Of a stretch of 64,000 bases of DNA, positions 17,411-27,166 are shown piece after piece. Made by a program: the position numbers and the translations under genes. Source of the DNA: Anaerolineae bacterium (GTDB lineage: Bacteria; Chloroflexota; Anaerolineae; Anaerolineales; Anaerolineaceae); NCBI GenBank assembly GCA_013178295.1, contig JABLWW010000006.1, forward strand, positions 90,141 to 154,140. The letters run 5' to 3'. Below the pieces are notes generated by a model, which had not been told where the DNA came from, made no database searches, and was given only the letters and a program-made list of their open reading frames with translations. Each line of letters starts with the position of its first letter. The stretch's first letter is position 1.

Positions 17411-18516
17411 TGCAGCACCTTGCGGATAGCGGAACAGACCTGGTCAATCTGTCCTTGGGTCAGTGTTGCTCCAGATGGGAGATACAATCCTTGGCGGGCG
17501 ATGCGCTCTGCCACCGGGTAACGCTCGTTGACAAACAGCCCCCGTTGGCGGAACACGGGCTGCTCGTGCATCCCCAGAAAGAAGGGACGGGTTTCGATGC
17601 CCAGTGCCATCAGCCGCTGTGCAAGTTGGGCAGCATCCATGCCCCTGCTTTCGTCAAGGACGATGGCATACATCCAATATACCTGCCGCGCCCATGGTTC
17701 TTCAACAGGCAGCTGTAACTCAGGAATATCCTTAAGTTGTTCACTGTAGCGCTGTGCCATCCAGCGTTTGTGTTGAATACGCTGCTCGATGGTTTCAAGC
17801 TGTGAAAGGCCAATAGCTGCCTGAAGGTTGGTCATACGATAATTGTGTCCTAATTCGGTGTGAAAAAAGCGTCGCCCTTCCTGAAAACAAAGATTGCGTT
17901 GAGCACGCAGCCGTTCAGCCAATCCATGACTGTTGGTCAACACCATTCCCCCTTCGCCGGTGGTGATGATTTTGTTGGCGTAGAAGCTGAAGCAGCTCAT
18001 ATCCCCAAAACTACCAGCTTTTTTGCCCTTGTACTCTGCGCCGTGCGCCTCGGCGGCATCCTCGATGATGGAGAGACCGTGTTTTTCTGCCAGTTCGAGG
18101 ATGGGCTGCATATCCACCGGATGCCCGTAAATGTGAACCGGCATGATGGCGCGCGTGCGCGGGGAGATTTTTTCTGCCACCTGTCTAACGTCCATGCACC
18201 AGGTACGCGGGTCGCAATCTACCAGAACCGGTGTGGCGCCTGTTTGAACCACTGCCAGGGCGCAGGAGATGATGGTAAAGGTGGGGATAATCACTTCATC
18301 GCCGGGCTGCAGGTCAAGGCAAGCCATGGCGGCTTCTAGGGCTGCCGTGCCGTTGCATACGGCGATCCCGTAACTTCTGCCGCAATATGCTGCCCATTGC
18401 TGCTCGAACGCTTGAATGAATTTCCCGGAAGAGGAAATCCATCCGGTTTTCAAGCATTCTTCAACGTACTTAAAAGCGGTTTCATCTAGCAATGGTTCGT
18501 TTACAGGGATTGTCAA
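17407..18516 (-). CDS. DegT/DnrJ/EryC1/StrS sugar aminotransferase
   Basis: The 369-residue PLP enzyme converts a 3- or 4-keto nucleotide sugar to an amino sugar. Lys182 in FYANK is the Schiff-base lysine, Asp153 and His158 lie in IIEDAAEAHGA, GTAAL (56-60) binds the cofactor phosphate, and TTGEGGMV follows the lysine as usual. The start is TTG 18516, with AGAGG six bases upstream. It neighbours an epimerase/dehydratase and methyltransferases, so the operon probably makes an unusual aminodeoxy sugar. No 4,6-dehydratase is obvious in the window except perhaps the 19749 gene. Confidence 0.9.
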   Translation of the reverse strand: MTIPVNEPLLDETAFKYVEECLKTGWISSSGKFIQAFEQQWAAYCGRSYGIAVCNGTAALEAAMACLDLQPGDEVIIPTFTIISCALAVVQTGATPVLVDCDPRTWCMDVRQVAEKISPRTRAIMPVHIYGHPVDMQPILELAEKHGLSIIEDAAEAHGAEYKGKKAGSFGDMSCFSFYANKIITTGEGGMVLTNSHGLAERLRAQRNLCFQEGRRFFHTELGHNYRMTNLQAAIGLSQLETIEQRIQHKRWMAQRYSEQLKDIPELQLPVEEPWARQVYWMYAIVLDESRGMDAAQLAQRLMALGIETRPFFLGMHEQPVFRQRGLFVNERYPVAERIARQGLYLPSGATLTQGQIDQVCSAIRKVLQ

Positions 18517-18549
18517 GGTTTCCTCTTACTGGTGTCTAAAGGAACGGCT

Positions 18550-19752
18550 TCAGGGTTTTGCAACACAAACCTCATCCACAATCTGCAAAAAGCCTTTGCC
18601 AAAAACGGCAACGCGCGCAGTAACACATGCCCGCGCCTGTGCTTCCAGCACTGTGTCTGGACCGGGTTGTGCACTTTGAAAGACCTCTACCATGATTTTG
18701 GCAAGCGACACAGGATCATGAGGTGAAAAATAGATCGCCTGCGGCGGGTTTTGTTCACGATGGACGGGGATATCAGAAAGGATTATTCTCTTGCCGATGG
18801 ATTTTACTTCTTCAACGGTGGTGCTCCAGCCTTCAAAGAGAGAGGGCTGTAACACAGCCAACGACTGACGCATCAGCTGATAAAGATGGCTGCGAGGAAC
18901 CATCCCCAGCACAATGAATCGGTCGCGCAGCCCGCGCTCTGAGACCTGTGCCAGAAGTTCAGAAGAATAAAGCGGGTTACGTCCGTCGTTAAGGTTTCCA
19001 GTACATACAACCGTGATTTCCGGCTGGCTCTGATGGGCAATGGTTAGGGCTTCGAGCACGATTTGATGATTTTTGTGTTTCCAAAATTGATTGGGAAGAT
19101 AGAAAAACCTGCGCGGCAGGTGATAAAGCTTGCAAACCCTTTCACAATCTTCAGAGAATATCTCCTCGGGTACGGGTGTGGCAAAAGGCAGTACACGCGC
19201 TTTAGAGGCATATTCTGGAAATAATTTCTCAAAATCTGTTTTGGCGGATTGGCTGCTGAGGAGAATGATTTGTGCCGCTGCGCTCAGTTTTCGGTTGTCT
19301 TCATTGCGGGATAGGACTTCAGCAGGTGAGAACATTTCCGGCAAGTGTGATTGCTGAAAGTCTGGTATCCATCCTATGACGGGCAGCCTGTAACGCATTT
19401 CAAGGGCAACTGCGGAAAACAATGCTTTGATATGCTTGCGGCGAAGAAGGGAGGAAAGAGCGGCTTCTGGTTGGTAGCGAATCCCCAACCGATTTTTTAA
19501 CACACGAATCTGTTTTTGATGCCATAACCGCAGCCATAAATTGTTGTTCGGGAAGGGGATAACTTCGTCCAGATGGACAGACAGTGTTGACGCCTCTTTT
19601 AATTGCACAGAGGGTGCGAGCACCGCACAAATTTTATAGTCTTTTTGGGGGTCTGCCTGACGAATGGCGTAGAATAAATTCGTCAGGTATTGCACTCCTC
19701 CTGTCCAGCGGGTGCCGTCATTGTCAATCAAGAAAGCGATCTGGGTGCTCAT
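18550..19752 (-). CDS. GT4-like glycosyltransferase
   Basis: The 400-residue protein has a divergent GT-B N-terminus (IAFLIDNDGTRWTGGVQYL) with a GG loop, and a recognisable C-terminal half: FFYLPNQFWKHKNHQIVLEAL, FIVLGMVPRSHLYQLM and PSLFEGWSTTVEEVKSIGKRIILSD, where the E-x7-E site is partly preserved (E in FEGW and E in VEEVK). ATG 19752 is used because it overlaps the epimerase stop (ATGA); a longer frame start lies inside that gene. It likely transfers one sugar of the repeat unit. Confidence 0.82.
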   Translation of the reverse strand: MSTQIAFLIDNDGTRWTGGVQYLTNLFYAIRQADPQKDYKICAVLAPSVQLKEASTLSVHLDEVIPFPNNNLWLRLWHQKQIRVLKNRLGIRYQPEAALSSLLRRKHIKALFSAVALEMRYRLPVIGWIPDFQQSHLPEMFSPAEVLSRNEDNRKLSAAAQIILLSSQSAKTDFEKLFPEYASKARVLPFATPVPEEIFSEDCERVCKLYHLPRRFFYLPNQFWKHKNHQIVLEALTIAHQSQPEITVVCTGNLNDGRNPLYSSELLAQVSERGLRDRFIVLGMVPRSHLYQLMRQSLAVLQPSLFEGWSTTVEEVKSIGKRIILSDIPVHREQNPPQAIYFSPHDPVSLAKIMVEVFQSAQPGPDTVLEAQARACVTARVAVFGKGFLQIVDEVCVAKP

Positions 19753-20687
19753 AAGTTGGCTTCGTACCATTCAAGCACATATTTTAACCCATCCTCCAGG
19801 GATATCAGAGGAGCGAAACCAAGCTGAAGCAGACGGCGGATATCCACTTGCCAGCGCTCTGGTTCGCCTGGGCGAACTTTTCCAAGATAAACGATTTCCG
19901 GATTCAATCCGGTCAGACGACACCACAAATCAACCAGTTGCTGAATGCTGACGCTCTTTCCGCTAGCTGTGTTATACACTTCCCCTTTCGCGGGGCTGTG
20001 GCAGGCAGCTTTAACCAGCGCCTGCACGACATCGCTGACGTAGATAAAATCCCGTGCCTGTTGACCATCACCAATCACTTCGAGGCGTTGCGGGTTCTGT
20101 TTTAGACGGTGGAGAAGCTCGTAAACGGCGAGCTTTCGCTGGCGCGGTCCGTAGGCGGAAAAAACGCGCAGCGTTACCGTTTCCAGCCCGTAGATTTGGC
20201 TGTATACCGCCACATAGCGCTCGGCAGCCAGTTTGCTGACACCGTAGGGGGAAATGGGCAAGGTCGGGTCATCCTCGCAGATGGGGATACGCTGCGGATT
20301 GCCATACACTGCCCCCGATGACATATTGATCAGACGCGGCGGTGTTTTCAGAACGCGCAGGCCCTCCAGCAAGGCAAAGGTGCAACCTAGATTGGCGTCA
20401 AAGTCATATACCGGATTTTCGACCGAACGGGGGACGAAATTGTTGCCCGCCAGATGAAAGATAAAGTCATAATCCGCCAGTTCAAAACCTTGCAGCAGCT
20501 GATCTATCAAGTTACCCTTGATCAACTGGATATCCGGCAGGATATGGGCAATATTGCTGTGGTCTTCTAACGGATCAAGGATGGTTACCCGCGCGTCTAA
20601 AGTGAGCAGATGTTCTGCCAGGTGTGAGCCAATAAACCCTGCTCCACCGGTAATGAGAATGCGGCTGTTGCGGTTAATAGAAGGCAT
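19749..20687 (-). CDS. NAD(P)-dependent nucleotide-sugar epimerase/dehydratase (extended SDR)
   Basis: The 312-residue product has the Rossmann motif ILITGGAGFIGSHL (GxxGxxG at 14-20), and the catalytic set Ser124 in MSSGAVYG and Tyr148-x3-Lys152 in YGVSK. Its sequence style (VFSAYGPRQRKLAVYELLHR, ARDFIYVSDVVQA) is that of UDP-glucose/galactose 4-epimerase or GDP-sugar reductase-like enzymes. ATG 20687 lies 4 bases after the upstream methyltransferase stop. With the aminotransferase downstream it provides a modified nucleotide sugar. Whether it epimerises or dehydrates is not decidable from motifs alone. Confidence 0.87.
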   Translation of the reverse strand: MPSINRNSRILITGGAGFIGSHLAEHLLTLDARVTILDPLEDHSNIAHILPDIQLIKGNLIDQLLQGFELADYDFIFHLAGNNFVPRSVENPVYDFDANLGCTFALLEGLRVLKTPPRLINMSSGAVYGNPQRIPICEDDPTLPISPYGVSKLAAERYVAVYSQIYGLETVTLRVFSAYGPRQRKLAVYELLHRLKQNPQRLEVIGDGQQARDFIYVSDVVQALVKAACHSPAKGEVYNTASGKSVSIQQLVDLWCRLTGLNPEIVYLGKVRPGEPERWQVDIRRLLQLGFAPLISLEDGLKYVLEWYEANL

Positions 20688-20691
20688 TAGA

Positions 20692-21543
20692 TTATTTCTT
20701 CTCCGCCACAAAACTGTACAAACGTCCAGGTGTATGGTCGCGCGCCGAAAAATACAATGCCAGCCGGTTTAGAAGAAAATTTCCCCAGGGCGTGTTTTCT
20801 GCGGTTAACCATACTGCCAGCCGCTTACCCAGCCGTCGCTGCAACGGGGCGCGCAGGGTTTCCAACCGCCGGGCGTTGGTGAAGGGAAAGAAGTTAACTT
20901 CACTTTGCAGGGGGGCTATGACGCGGGTAACCTTCAACCCTGCCGCTTGCATGACATCCAGGTATTCCTCAAGCATATAGGCATTTTCTCCACCATAGAA
21001 GCGATGCAGGGCGTGTTGGGTGAGAAAAACTGTTAAATCTTGCGGCTGGCTGATAACATGCTCACGGATAGCGACCAGCCTGCCGCCGCGTTTGAGCACG
21101 CGGTAGATTTGCTGGCAGAGTTTTCTGATGTCTTGGGCATGATGCAGCACTTCGCGGCAAAACACTAAGTCAAATGTATCCGCTCCGCATGGTAGGTTTT
21201 CTCCCATTTCCTGGATGATATCAATGGGATATCTGCTGGCTTGTGCCAGCATGCGCAGCGCCCCGCAGCCGACGATGTCGCTGCTGTCTGGTTCCAGTGC
21301 GGTAACCTGCCATCCGTCTCTTGCCAGCGCAAAGCTACTGATTCCCCGACCGGCACCGATGTCCAACGCCCTGCCGTGCCGGGCGGGCAGCAATGATCGC
21401 ACGGCTTGCCACTCCTCGCTATCCGCATAACGTCGCGCAGCTTCAATCAGAGGGTCGTCGTAGTAACAATTCTTGACCAGTTCCTGCTGGTCGGGCTGAT
21501 GACGCAGCCAGAGAACGGTTTGTTCCCAGTTGAGTTCAGCCAT
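20692..21543 (-). CDS. Class I SAM-dependent methyltransferase
   Basis: The 283-residue protein carries motif I ALDIGAGRGISSF (59-71), then TALEPDSSDIVG and VFCREVLHHAQDIRKLCQQ, and KRGGRLVAI for motif III. It shares the UbiE/COQ5-like core with many glycan-locus methyltransferases. Start overlaps the stop of the next upstream methyltransferase by eight bases, so two different methyltransferases are made in tandem. The substrate is likely a sugar of the exported glycan or its terminal cap. Confidence 0.82.
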   Translation of the reverse strand: MAELNWEQTVLWLRHQPDQQELVKNCYYDDPLIEAARRYADSEEWQAVRSLLPARHGRALDIGAGRGISSFALARDGWQVTALEPDSSDIVGCGALRMLAQASRYPIDIIQEMGENLPCGADTFDLVFCREVLHHAQDIRKLCQQIYRVLKRGGRLVAIREHVISQPQDLTVFLTQHALHRFYGGENAYMLEEYLDVMQAAGLKVTRVIAPLQSEVNFFPFTNARRLETLRAPLQRRLGKRLAVWLTAENTPWGNFLLNRLALYFSARDHTPGRLYSFVAEKK

Positions 21544-22321
21544 CTCGTTTTACTGCCAGAATTGAGAAGCCAGCACCCGCATCGGGCGGTGTTTCCCATA
21601 CGAGATTTTGCAGCTTGCGGAAGAGAAGCGATGAGAAGACACCAGGCAATGCCAGGTAAGAGCGTACAAAGCTGCTTTTGACTCCTTTTAGATAATACGC
21701 GCTGAAAGCATAATCCAGCCTGGCAAGCTCCTGAGCAGCCCGTTGGTCAAAGTACCCTTTGACCGTAACAATTTCCAGCCCCACTGCTTCCAGTTCTTGC
21801 TGCCATACGTTCTTTGACAGGGCGTGGAAGAAGGGCTGCCATTGTTTGTATCCTTCAAGGCTGGTTTTGTCCAGCGGCCACCACTCGAAATAACGGTGGT
21901 TGAGAACGTTGAAGGCAAATTTGCCTTTGGGTTTAAGCACACGCGCAATTTCTGCCAGATTGCTTCTCAGGTCTTTGACATGTTCCAACGCGCTGTTATC
22001 AAATACCAGGTCAAAGGAGTGGTCTGCGTAAGGCAGGCGCACAGAGACGTCGCAGACATCCAGGCGGAGATGATGCGCCCGCCTTTGCGCCTGAGCAATA
22101 CTCTCATGGTTGATGTCGCACCCTGCGCTTAGCTTTTTCCCCTGCCAGGCAAGCGCTGCAAACAATCCGTCTCCACAGCAGTGATCCAGGCAGCTGCCTG
22201 AGACGTCGAGTTGGGAAGCAAACTCCAGTTCCGGCACACGGCACAATGCGATGCTGGGGGCGCGGCGATAGTGGCGGGTTAGCGGCTTCCAGAAAACGCT
22301 TTCGACAATACGATTATTCAT
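21536..22321 (-). CDS. Class I SAM-dependent methyltransferase, variant motif I
   Basis: The 261-residue protein has an altered SAM loop, [10 protein letters not shown] (45-54), where the usual D-x-G-x-G-x-G is C-C-G-D-G, then [17 protein letters not shown] and [28 protein letters not shown]. The changed glycine loop is seen in some divergent members of the family and need not abolish SAM binding. It overlaps neighbours on both sides by eight bases. A role in glycan methylation is inferred from location. Confidence 0.77.
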   Translation of the reverse strand: MNNRIVESVFWKPLTRHYRRAPSIALCRVPELEFASQLDVSGSCLDHCCGDGLFAALAWQGKKLSAGCDINHESIAQAQRRAHHLRLDVCDVSVRLPYADHSFDLVFDNSALEHVKDLRSNLAEIARVLKPKGKFAFNVLNHRYFEWWPLDKTSLEGYKQWQPFFHALSKNVWQQELEAVGLEIVTVKGYFDQRAAQELARLDYAFSAYYLKGVKSSFVRSYLALPGVFSSLLFRKLQNLVWETPPDAGAGFSILAVKRDG

Positions 22322-23912
22322 TTGCCTCTCTGATCGGCTGTAAAACCGGCTTTACTTCACAGCGGTAAAGGGTATAGGGGGGCACATCCCGGGTAACGAT
22401 GGAGCCGGCCGCAATCACGCTGCCCCTGCCAATCCGCACGCCTTTGAGGATGGTTACGCCAAAACTGATCCAGACGTCGTCCTCGATGATAATCGGCGCT
22501 GAGGTGATGCCGGGCAGTTCCGCCTTGTTGCGCGGATGTCCCTTTTCAACGATCTGGCGGAAGTGGTGATGGCGTTCGACCGCGTCTAATGAGTGGGCGC
22601 TACCGTCGTGGATGTTGACATCGTGGGATATCAATACGCGGTTGCCGATCTCGATCGATTCCATTGACCAGACCTCGCTGCGCACCCCGATATAACACCA
22701 ATCGCCAATACGGATTTTGCCGCCATGTCCGTAGGTGAGCAGACGTCCGCGCACGATGGAGTGTTCGCCGATCACCACGCGCTCTTTTCCGCCCGCGATG
22801 TTTTCAATGGAGGCTTCCGGTTCAATTCTGGCAGTTGGCGCAATGATTGCCTGCCAGACGGGGGGTTGCCGGTTTTGGCGTATCTGGCAGTCGAGCCAGG
22901 AAAAGAACTTCCGCTTGATACGTGTCCATAGAGAAACTGCTGAATTGTTCCTCCACAAGGAATAAAAACGTCTTGCCTGGTTTGATATTTGTGAGCGCGC
23001 TGCGCCGGTTTGCTGTGCCCGCAGGTATCGCAGAACGCGGTTGAAAGCGGCTTCGTTGGCTTCCACTGACTCGGGGAAGGAAAAGGGGCTGCCAAAAGGT
23101 TGGTTGATGATCTTATCGCGTGGTTTGTTCAGGCTTTGGTCTAACGCGGCCGGGTTGTAGTCCTGCGCCGCGCTGAAGTGTGTTCCGCTGCGGTCAAGCC
23201 CCCCCAACCAGGTCAGTGAGGTGCGGGGGTAAAGCACCAGCTGCCCGCTTTTGAAGATGTTGTACCAGAACAAAATGCCCCATGAGTCATTTCTGCCCTC
23301 CAGGCGATCCTGCAGAATGGTGGAAAAGGGATAGGCTCCTTCCAGGTCAAAAGATTTGCAAAACAGAGGACTTGCCAGGTCTTCTGCCGGGCTGGCGGTG
23401 TCCCAACAGATTTTTTCCCAGACGCGCTGCCAGGTTGCCCATCCCCAAGTAGTGGTAAGGGGCAAAAAGAAGGCATCTGGTTTGGGTGGGTGTTTGACTG
23501 GGAACATATAAGCGGAGATCTGCGCCACGCGCGGGCTGTCTTTGTAGCGCTCCAGGGCATTGAGCATATAATCCAAAAATGAGGGGTGAAGTACAAGATC
23601 ATCTTCTACAACGATTGCCCGTCCATACTGATGGCAAAGCATGCCCACGCCTTCGATGACCGATCGGCTCAAGCCAAAGTTTTGACTGCGTTCGATGATG
23701 TGGGCGTTCAGTTCATCTGCCAGCGGTCGAACAACCTGACGGGCTGCGGCAACCTTTTCTTCCTGGTCAGGGGTTTTGGCGCCGTCGCAGAAGATGAACA
23801 GCTGGCATTCGTCCAGGCGATGGCAGTGCGAAAGCGACTCCAGCGCCGAGCGTGCGTGGTGCGGGCGGTTATAGATAAAGAGCGCGATGGGCGTTTTTTG
23901 TACCTGGTTCAT
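22314..23912 (-). CDS. Glycosyltransferase fused to left-handed beta-helix acyltransferase
   Basis: The 532-residue protein is bifunctional. Residues about 5-320 form a GT-A-like domain ([33 protein letters not shown] with EDD 103-105, and GWATWQRVW). Residues about 355-525 form a hexapeptide-repeat left-handed beta-helix O-acyltransferase ([45 protein letters not shown]) like WcaF/maltose acetyltransferase, with the catalytic His in the HDGSAH area. ATG 23912 is preferred; the longer N-terminus lacks homology. It probably adds a sugar and an acetyl group in one protein. Its first half is duplicated in the gene upstream. Confidence 0.82.
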   Translation of the reverse strand: MNQVQKTPIALFIYNRPHHARSALESLSHCHRLDECQLFIFCDGAKTPDQEEKVAAARQVVRPLADELNAHIIERSQNFGLSRSVIEGVGMLCHQYGRAIVVEDDLVLHPSFLDYMLNALERYKDSPRVAQISAYMFPVKHPPKPDAFFLPLTTTWGWATWQRVWEKICWDTASPAEDLASPLFCKSFDLEGAYPFSTILQDRLEGRNDSWGILFWYNIFKSGQLVLYPRTSLTWLGGLDRSGTHFSAAQDYNPAALDQSLNKPRDKIINQPFGSPFSFPESVEANEAAFNRVLRYLRAQQTGAARSQISNQARRFYSLWRNNSAVSLWTRIKRKFFSWLDCQIRQNRQPPVWQAIIAPTARIEPEASIENIAGGKERVVIGEHSIVRGRLLTYGHGGKIRIGDWCYIGVRSEVWSMESIEIGNRVLISHDVNIHDGSAHSLDAVERHHHFRQIVEKGHPRNKAELPGITSAPIIIEDDVWISFGVTILKGVRIGRGSVIAAGSIVTRDVPPYTLYRCEVKPVLQPIREANE

Positions 23913-23942
23913 GGGTCCGTCTAATTTTAGCACGCGGTTTTG

Positions 23943-24896
23943 TTATCTCTCAAAAGAGCGCTTGATTTTTACTAGCTTGTTGAGAATAACCCGACGGTAG
24001 TATTTCCATAAAGGGGGTTTTTCATGACGCTTGCGCAGAAATTTTTTGACCCGTTGGTAAGCTGCCTCATCCACTTCAATTTTTTCGGGAAAAACCAGCG
24101 GCTTCTCAAATGTGAAATTAAGCACTTTGCGCTGTGGGGTTTGCTCGTGGTCTTCCATTCGAACGTGAATGCCGCTGCCTTCCAACCCCCCTGTCCAGAC
24201 CAGCGAGCGGCGTGGGTGCAAGGTCAACCTGTTTGCTTTGAACATAAACCAGTAAAATAGGATGCCCCAGGAATTATTCTTTCCCTCCAGCCTGTCAATG
24301 ATCATTTGGGTGTAAGGGTAAGTTCCCTCCAGATCGAAGCGGTGACGGGTATCTGCGTCTTGTAGAGCTTGCAGTGCGTCATTGGCATTCCAATTGCATA
24401 GTTCCCAAACGCGCTGCCAGGTTGCCCAACCTCGCACTGTGGTAAAGGGCAGAAAAAAAGCATCCGGTTGTTGAGGATGTTTTACAGGGAACATATACCC
24501 GGAGATCTGGGCGACCTTTTCTTCATCCTGGTAACGGTCTAAACCTTGCAGCATAAAGTCAATGAACGACGGGCTGTGCAGATGATCGTCTTCAACAACG
24601 ATGACGCGCCCATATTGACGGCACAGGTCGCCGACGCCCGTAACGATGGAGTGCGCCAGCCCCAGATTTTGCGGACGCTCAATCATCTCAGCGCCCAGCT
24701 TCTTTGCTAACGGGCGCACTGCCTGACGTGTGGCAGCTACGCTTTGTTCCTGTTCGGGCGATTTTGCGCCGTCGCAAAAGATGAACAGCTGACATTCATC
24801 TATGCGGCGGCAGCGGGAAAGCGACTCAAGCGCGGCCTGGGCATACTGCGGGCGGTTATACACGAACAACGCCAGTGGGGTTTTGGGGGTTGGCAT
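23943..24896 (-). CDS. GT2-like glycosyltransferase, paralogue of the fused enzyme
   Basis: The 317-residue protein is clearly homologous to the first ~320 residues of the fused enzyme just downstream: [51 protein letters not shown] (EDD 102-104), FPVKHPQQPDAFFLPFTT and [10 protein letters not shown] all recur with few changes. It lacks the acyltransferase part. The two genes therefore arose by duplication followed by gain or loss of the beta-helix. Only 30 bases separate them. It likely acts on the next position in the chain. Confidence 0.82.
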   Translation of the reverse strand: MPTPKTPLALFVYNRPQYAQAALESLSRCRRIDECQLFIFCDGAKSPEQEQSVAATRQAVRPLAKKLGAEMIERPQNLGLAHSIVTGVGDLCRQYGRVIVVEDDHLHSPSFIDFMLQGLDRYQDEEKVAQISGYMFPVKHPQQPDAFFLPFTTVRGWATWQRVWELCNWNANDALQALQDADTRHRFDLEGTYPYTQMIIDRLEGKNNSWGILFYWFMFKANRLTLHPRRSLVWTGGLEGSGIHVRMEDHEQTPQRKVLNFTFEKPLVFPEKIEVDEAAYQRVKKFLRKRHEKPPLWKYYRRVILNKLVKIKRSFER

Positions 24897-24923
24897 GTAT
24901 TGAGACTTCTATATGGGTGTAGC

Positions 24924-25820
24924 TTACTTCCTGCCGTGTTTATTGGCAACCAGTTTAGCGGGCAGACGTCTCAACCCCCACAATTTTACCAGCGTCTTAA
25001 ACAGCTTTGGGTGAAGCACCCATTTGGTTTCCCAGCGGCGTTTGAGATTTTTGGGGCTTAGTGCCGGGAAGATACCACGTTTGCCCAGTTTCCAGGTGGC
25101 ATCTGTGATAGTAAAAACATGTGCCCATCCTCCTGCCAGTTCCAGATTGCGCTGGGCTTCTTCACCATGCCACACAGTAGATTTTCCCCCCTCAATGTGG
25201 GCATAGTCATGATTTTGATGAACAGCAAGAATTGCTTGTGAAGCGTCAACGACGGGTATCTGGCTGGCGCGGGCATGGTAAATCATCCAGTTATCCCAAC
25301 AGACTCTCCCAACGGCAAATGGCGGCAACTGGGAAAACATGCCACGAGGGAAAATAAAATAGTCAATACCTGTGGGGCTGATCGGTTCGGCATGTTGTTG
25401 AATATAAATTCTTAACTGTTCTTCCCAATCTGGTGTTGAGAAGTCAATGGCATCGTTGAGCCATACTTTTGTGCGGGTTCCCACAGTCAAGAATTTGTGA
25501 AAAGGAATGCGGGGTAATGCCCTGACCAGATCACTGAGAAAAATAATATCGGCGTTGGCATAGATCATGATGGGGTGGCTGGCGGTTTCCTGCGCCAGGG
25601 CAAAGGCTGAATCAAGCAGCGGTGTGCCAAACTCGTTACGGGCGACATTGGGAATATGCCGCGCTCCAAACTCAATTGCAGCTTGTGCGGCACCTTCTTC
25701 CTCGCCGACTAAGATAACTTCGCAGGGAACGGGGAGATGCTTCCAGCTCAAAATGGCGTTACGCTGAATGACCCCGATATGTCCCCGAAAAGGTTTTGGA
25801 ATAGTAAAAAAAGTGATCAA
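24924..25820 (-). CDS. Putative GT-A glycosyltransferase, divergent
   Basis: The 298-residue protein is not a standard GT2, but has a GT-A-like core: CEVILVGEEEGAA, an acidic metal-type motif IMIYANADIIF (NAD 89-91), and GIDYFIFPRGMFSQLPPFAVGRVCWDNWMIYHA, where residues typical of acceptor binding cluster. The start is TTG 25820, overlapping the upstream GT4 stop as TTGA. It ends with a basic tail (AKLVANKHGRK). I recognise the plan but not a named family, so the transferase call is tentative. Confidence 0.6.
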   Translation of the reverse strand: MITFFTIPKPFRGHIGVIQRNAILSWKHLPVPCEVILVGEEEGAAQAAIEFGARHIPNVARNEFGTPLLDSAFALAQETASHPIMIYANADIIFLSDLVRALPRIPFHKFLTVGTRTKVWLNDAIDFSTPDWEEQLRIYIQQHAEPISPTGIDYFIFPRGMFSQLPPFAVGRVCWDNWMIYHARASQIPVVDASQAILAVHQNHDYAHIEGGKSTVWHGEEAQRNLELAGGWAHVFTITDATWKLGKRGIFPALSPKNLKRRWETKWVLHPKLFKTLVKLWGLRRLPAKLVANKHGRK

Positions 25821-27166
25821 GGGCTTCTGTCCAAGATAGATTCGAACCAGTTCAGGTAGGCGCTTACCTGATGATCGAGATGATACCTTTCCTCGGCAAT
25901 TTCTCTTGCGCGAATACCCATCTGGCGGCGAAGCGCGCTATCGGAGATCATGCGGATGATGTTTTCTGTCATGCTTGGCACATCGCCTGGCTCTACCAAA
26001 AAACCTGTTTTCCCCTCTTCAATTTGTTCGGGGATGCCGCCCACGCGGGTGGAAAGCACTGGCAGACCGCAAGCAAGCGCTTCGAGGATGACATTGGGGA
26101 AATTATCTGCACGCGACGGGTGGATCAGCACATCGGCAGCCTGAAAAAACAGGGGCAGCGCAGTCTCGTCTTTCAGGTAGGGGACAAACCGCACTTCGGC
26201 GCGCCCGAACGGCTGGGCGGGAGTTTCTTCACCCAATCCCAGCAGAATCACCTGACGGGGTTGGAGCGCTTCGGCTGCCTGTTGAACCGCACCGCGCAGC
26301 AGATCAAAATCGCTCCACGCACGGTTGCGGATGCTCTCAGAGGCGCATAGAATGACAGCAGCTTCAGGCGGAATATTGAGATGCAGACGGGCTTTTTGCT
26401 GGTCGCCAGGGTGAAAAAGGGATATGTCAACGCCATTAGGAATGACTTTGCTTGCGATCATGCCCTTTGCCAGAATAGATTGCTCGACTTTTTGCATCAG
26501 CCAGCGCGATGGGGTAGCGATATAATAACGGCTCTGCTCAAGAATCCGCTTTTTACGCTGCCAGTTATATGCCGTGCCGTCCCGCTGGATGGCGGGCGGG
26601 ATGGTCAGGTCAGGGCACTTGCCGCAGCCGGTTTTCCAGCGCTGGCAGTCAAAAGAATGGGCACAGTGACCGCTAAGCATCCAGGCATCATGCAGGGTCA
26701 TCACCAGCGGGACCCGGTTGCTGAGATATGGCAAGGCGCGCAGGTCAAAATACCCTCCGTGCAAGTTGTGCGCATGCAGGATGGCAGGTTTGTGGGGCAT
26801 CTGTTCCAGCAGCTTCCACGCGCCGGGGTAATCAAAATCTTCAAAACCCAGCCAGTTCTGCCAGCGGAAGGGAACGCTGCCCAGCCACCACAAAAAGCGC
26901 GCCGGATACCAGCGCCCTGGCAGCCACTCTGCCTGGGTGAGCTTCTTGCCTAAGCTCCCGCAAAGGCGGTTGAGTTTGAGTCGCAATGTTTCGTTTGCAA
27001 AGGCGAAAATGCTCGAATCTATGCTGAGTTTTTGTCCAACTGCCATATACGCCGCGTGACCGCGCTGCCGGTAACCGCGGTGCAGATTGACAGCAACCCG
27101 CGCCGCGCCTCCATACGTATCGTTGGCGTGTACGCTCAGAATACAAAAATCCTTTTGATTCTTCAT
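25817..27166 (-). CDS. GT4 glycosyltransferase
   Basis: The 449-residue GT-B enzyme opens with ILSVHANDTYGGAARVAVNL (GG loop). Its C-terminal half has VRFVPYLKDETALPLFFQAADVLIHPS and the donor motif within NFPNVILEALACGLPVLST, then IRMISDSALRRQMGIRAREIAEERY. A cysteine-containing insert (CQRWKTGCGKCPDL) is typical of a GT4 subgroup sometimes called WcaC/WcaL-like. ATG 27166 overlaps the upstream GT2 stop (ATGA); the longer frame lies inside that gene. Specificity unknown. Confidence 0.87.
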   Translation of the reverse strand: MKNQKDFCILSVHANDTYGGAARVAVNLHRGYRQRGHAAYMAVGQKLSIDSSIFAFANETLRLKLNRLCGSLGKKLTQAEWLPGRWYPARFLWWLGSVPFRWQNWLGFEDFDYPGAWKLLEQMPHKPAILHAHNLHGGYFDLRALPYLSNRVPLVMTLHDAWMLSGHCAHSFDCQRWKTGCGKCPDLTIPPAIQRDGTAYNWQRKKRILEQSRYYIATPSRWLMQKVEQSILAKGMIASKVIPNGVDISLFHPGDQQKARLHLNIPPEAAVILCASESIRNRAWSDFDLLRGAVQQAAEALQPRQVILLGLGEETPAQPFGRAEVRFVPYLKDETALPLFFQAADVLIHPSRADNFPNVILEALACGLPVLSTRVGGIPEQIEEGKTGFLVEPGDVPSMTENIIRMISDSALRRQMGIRAREIAEERYHLDHQVSAYLNWFESILDRSP

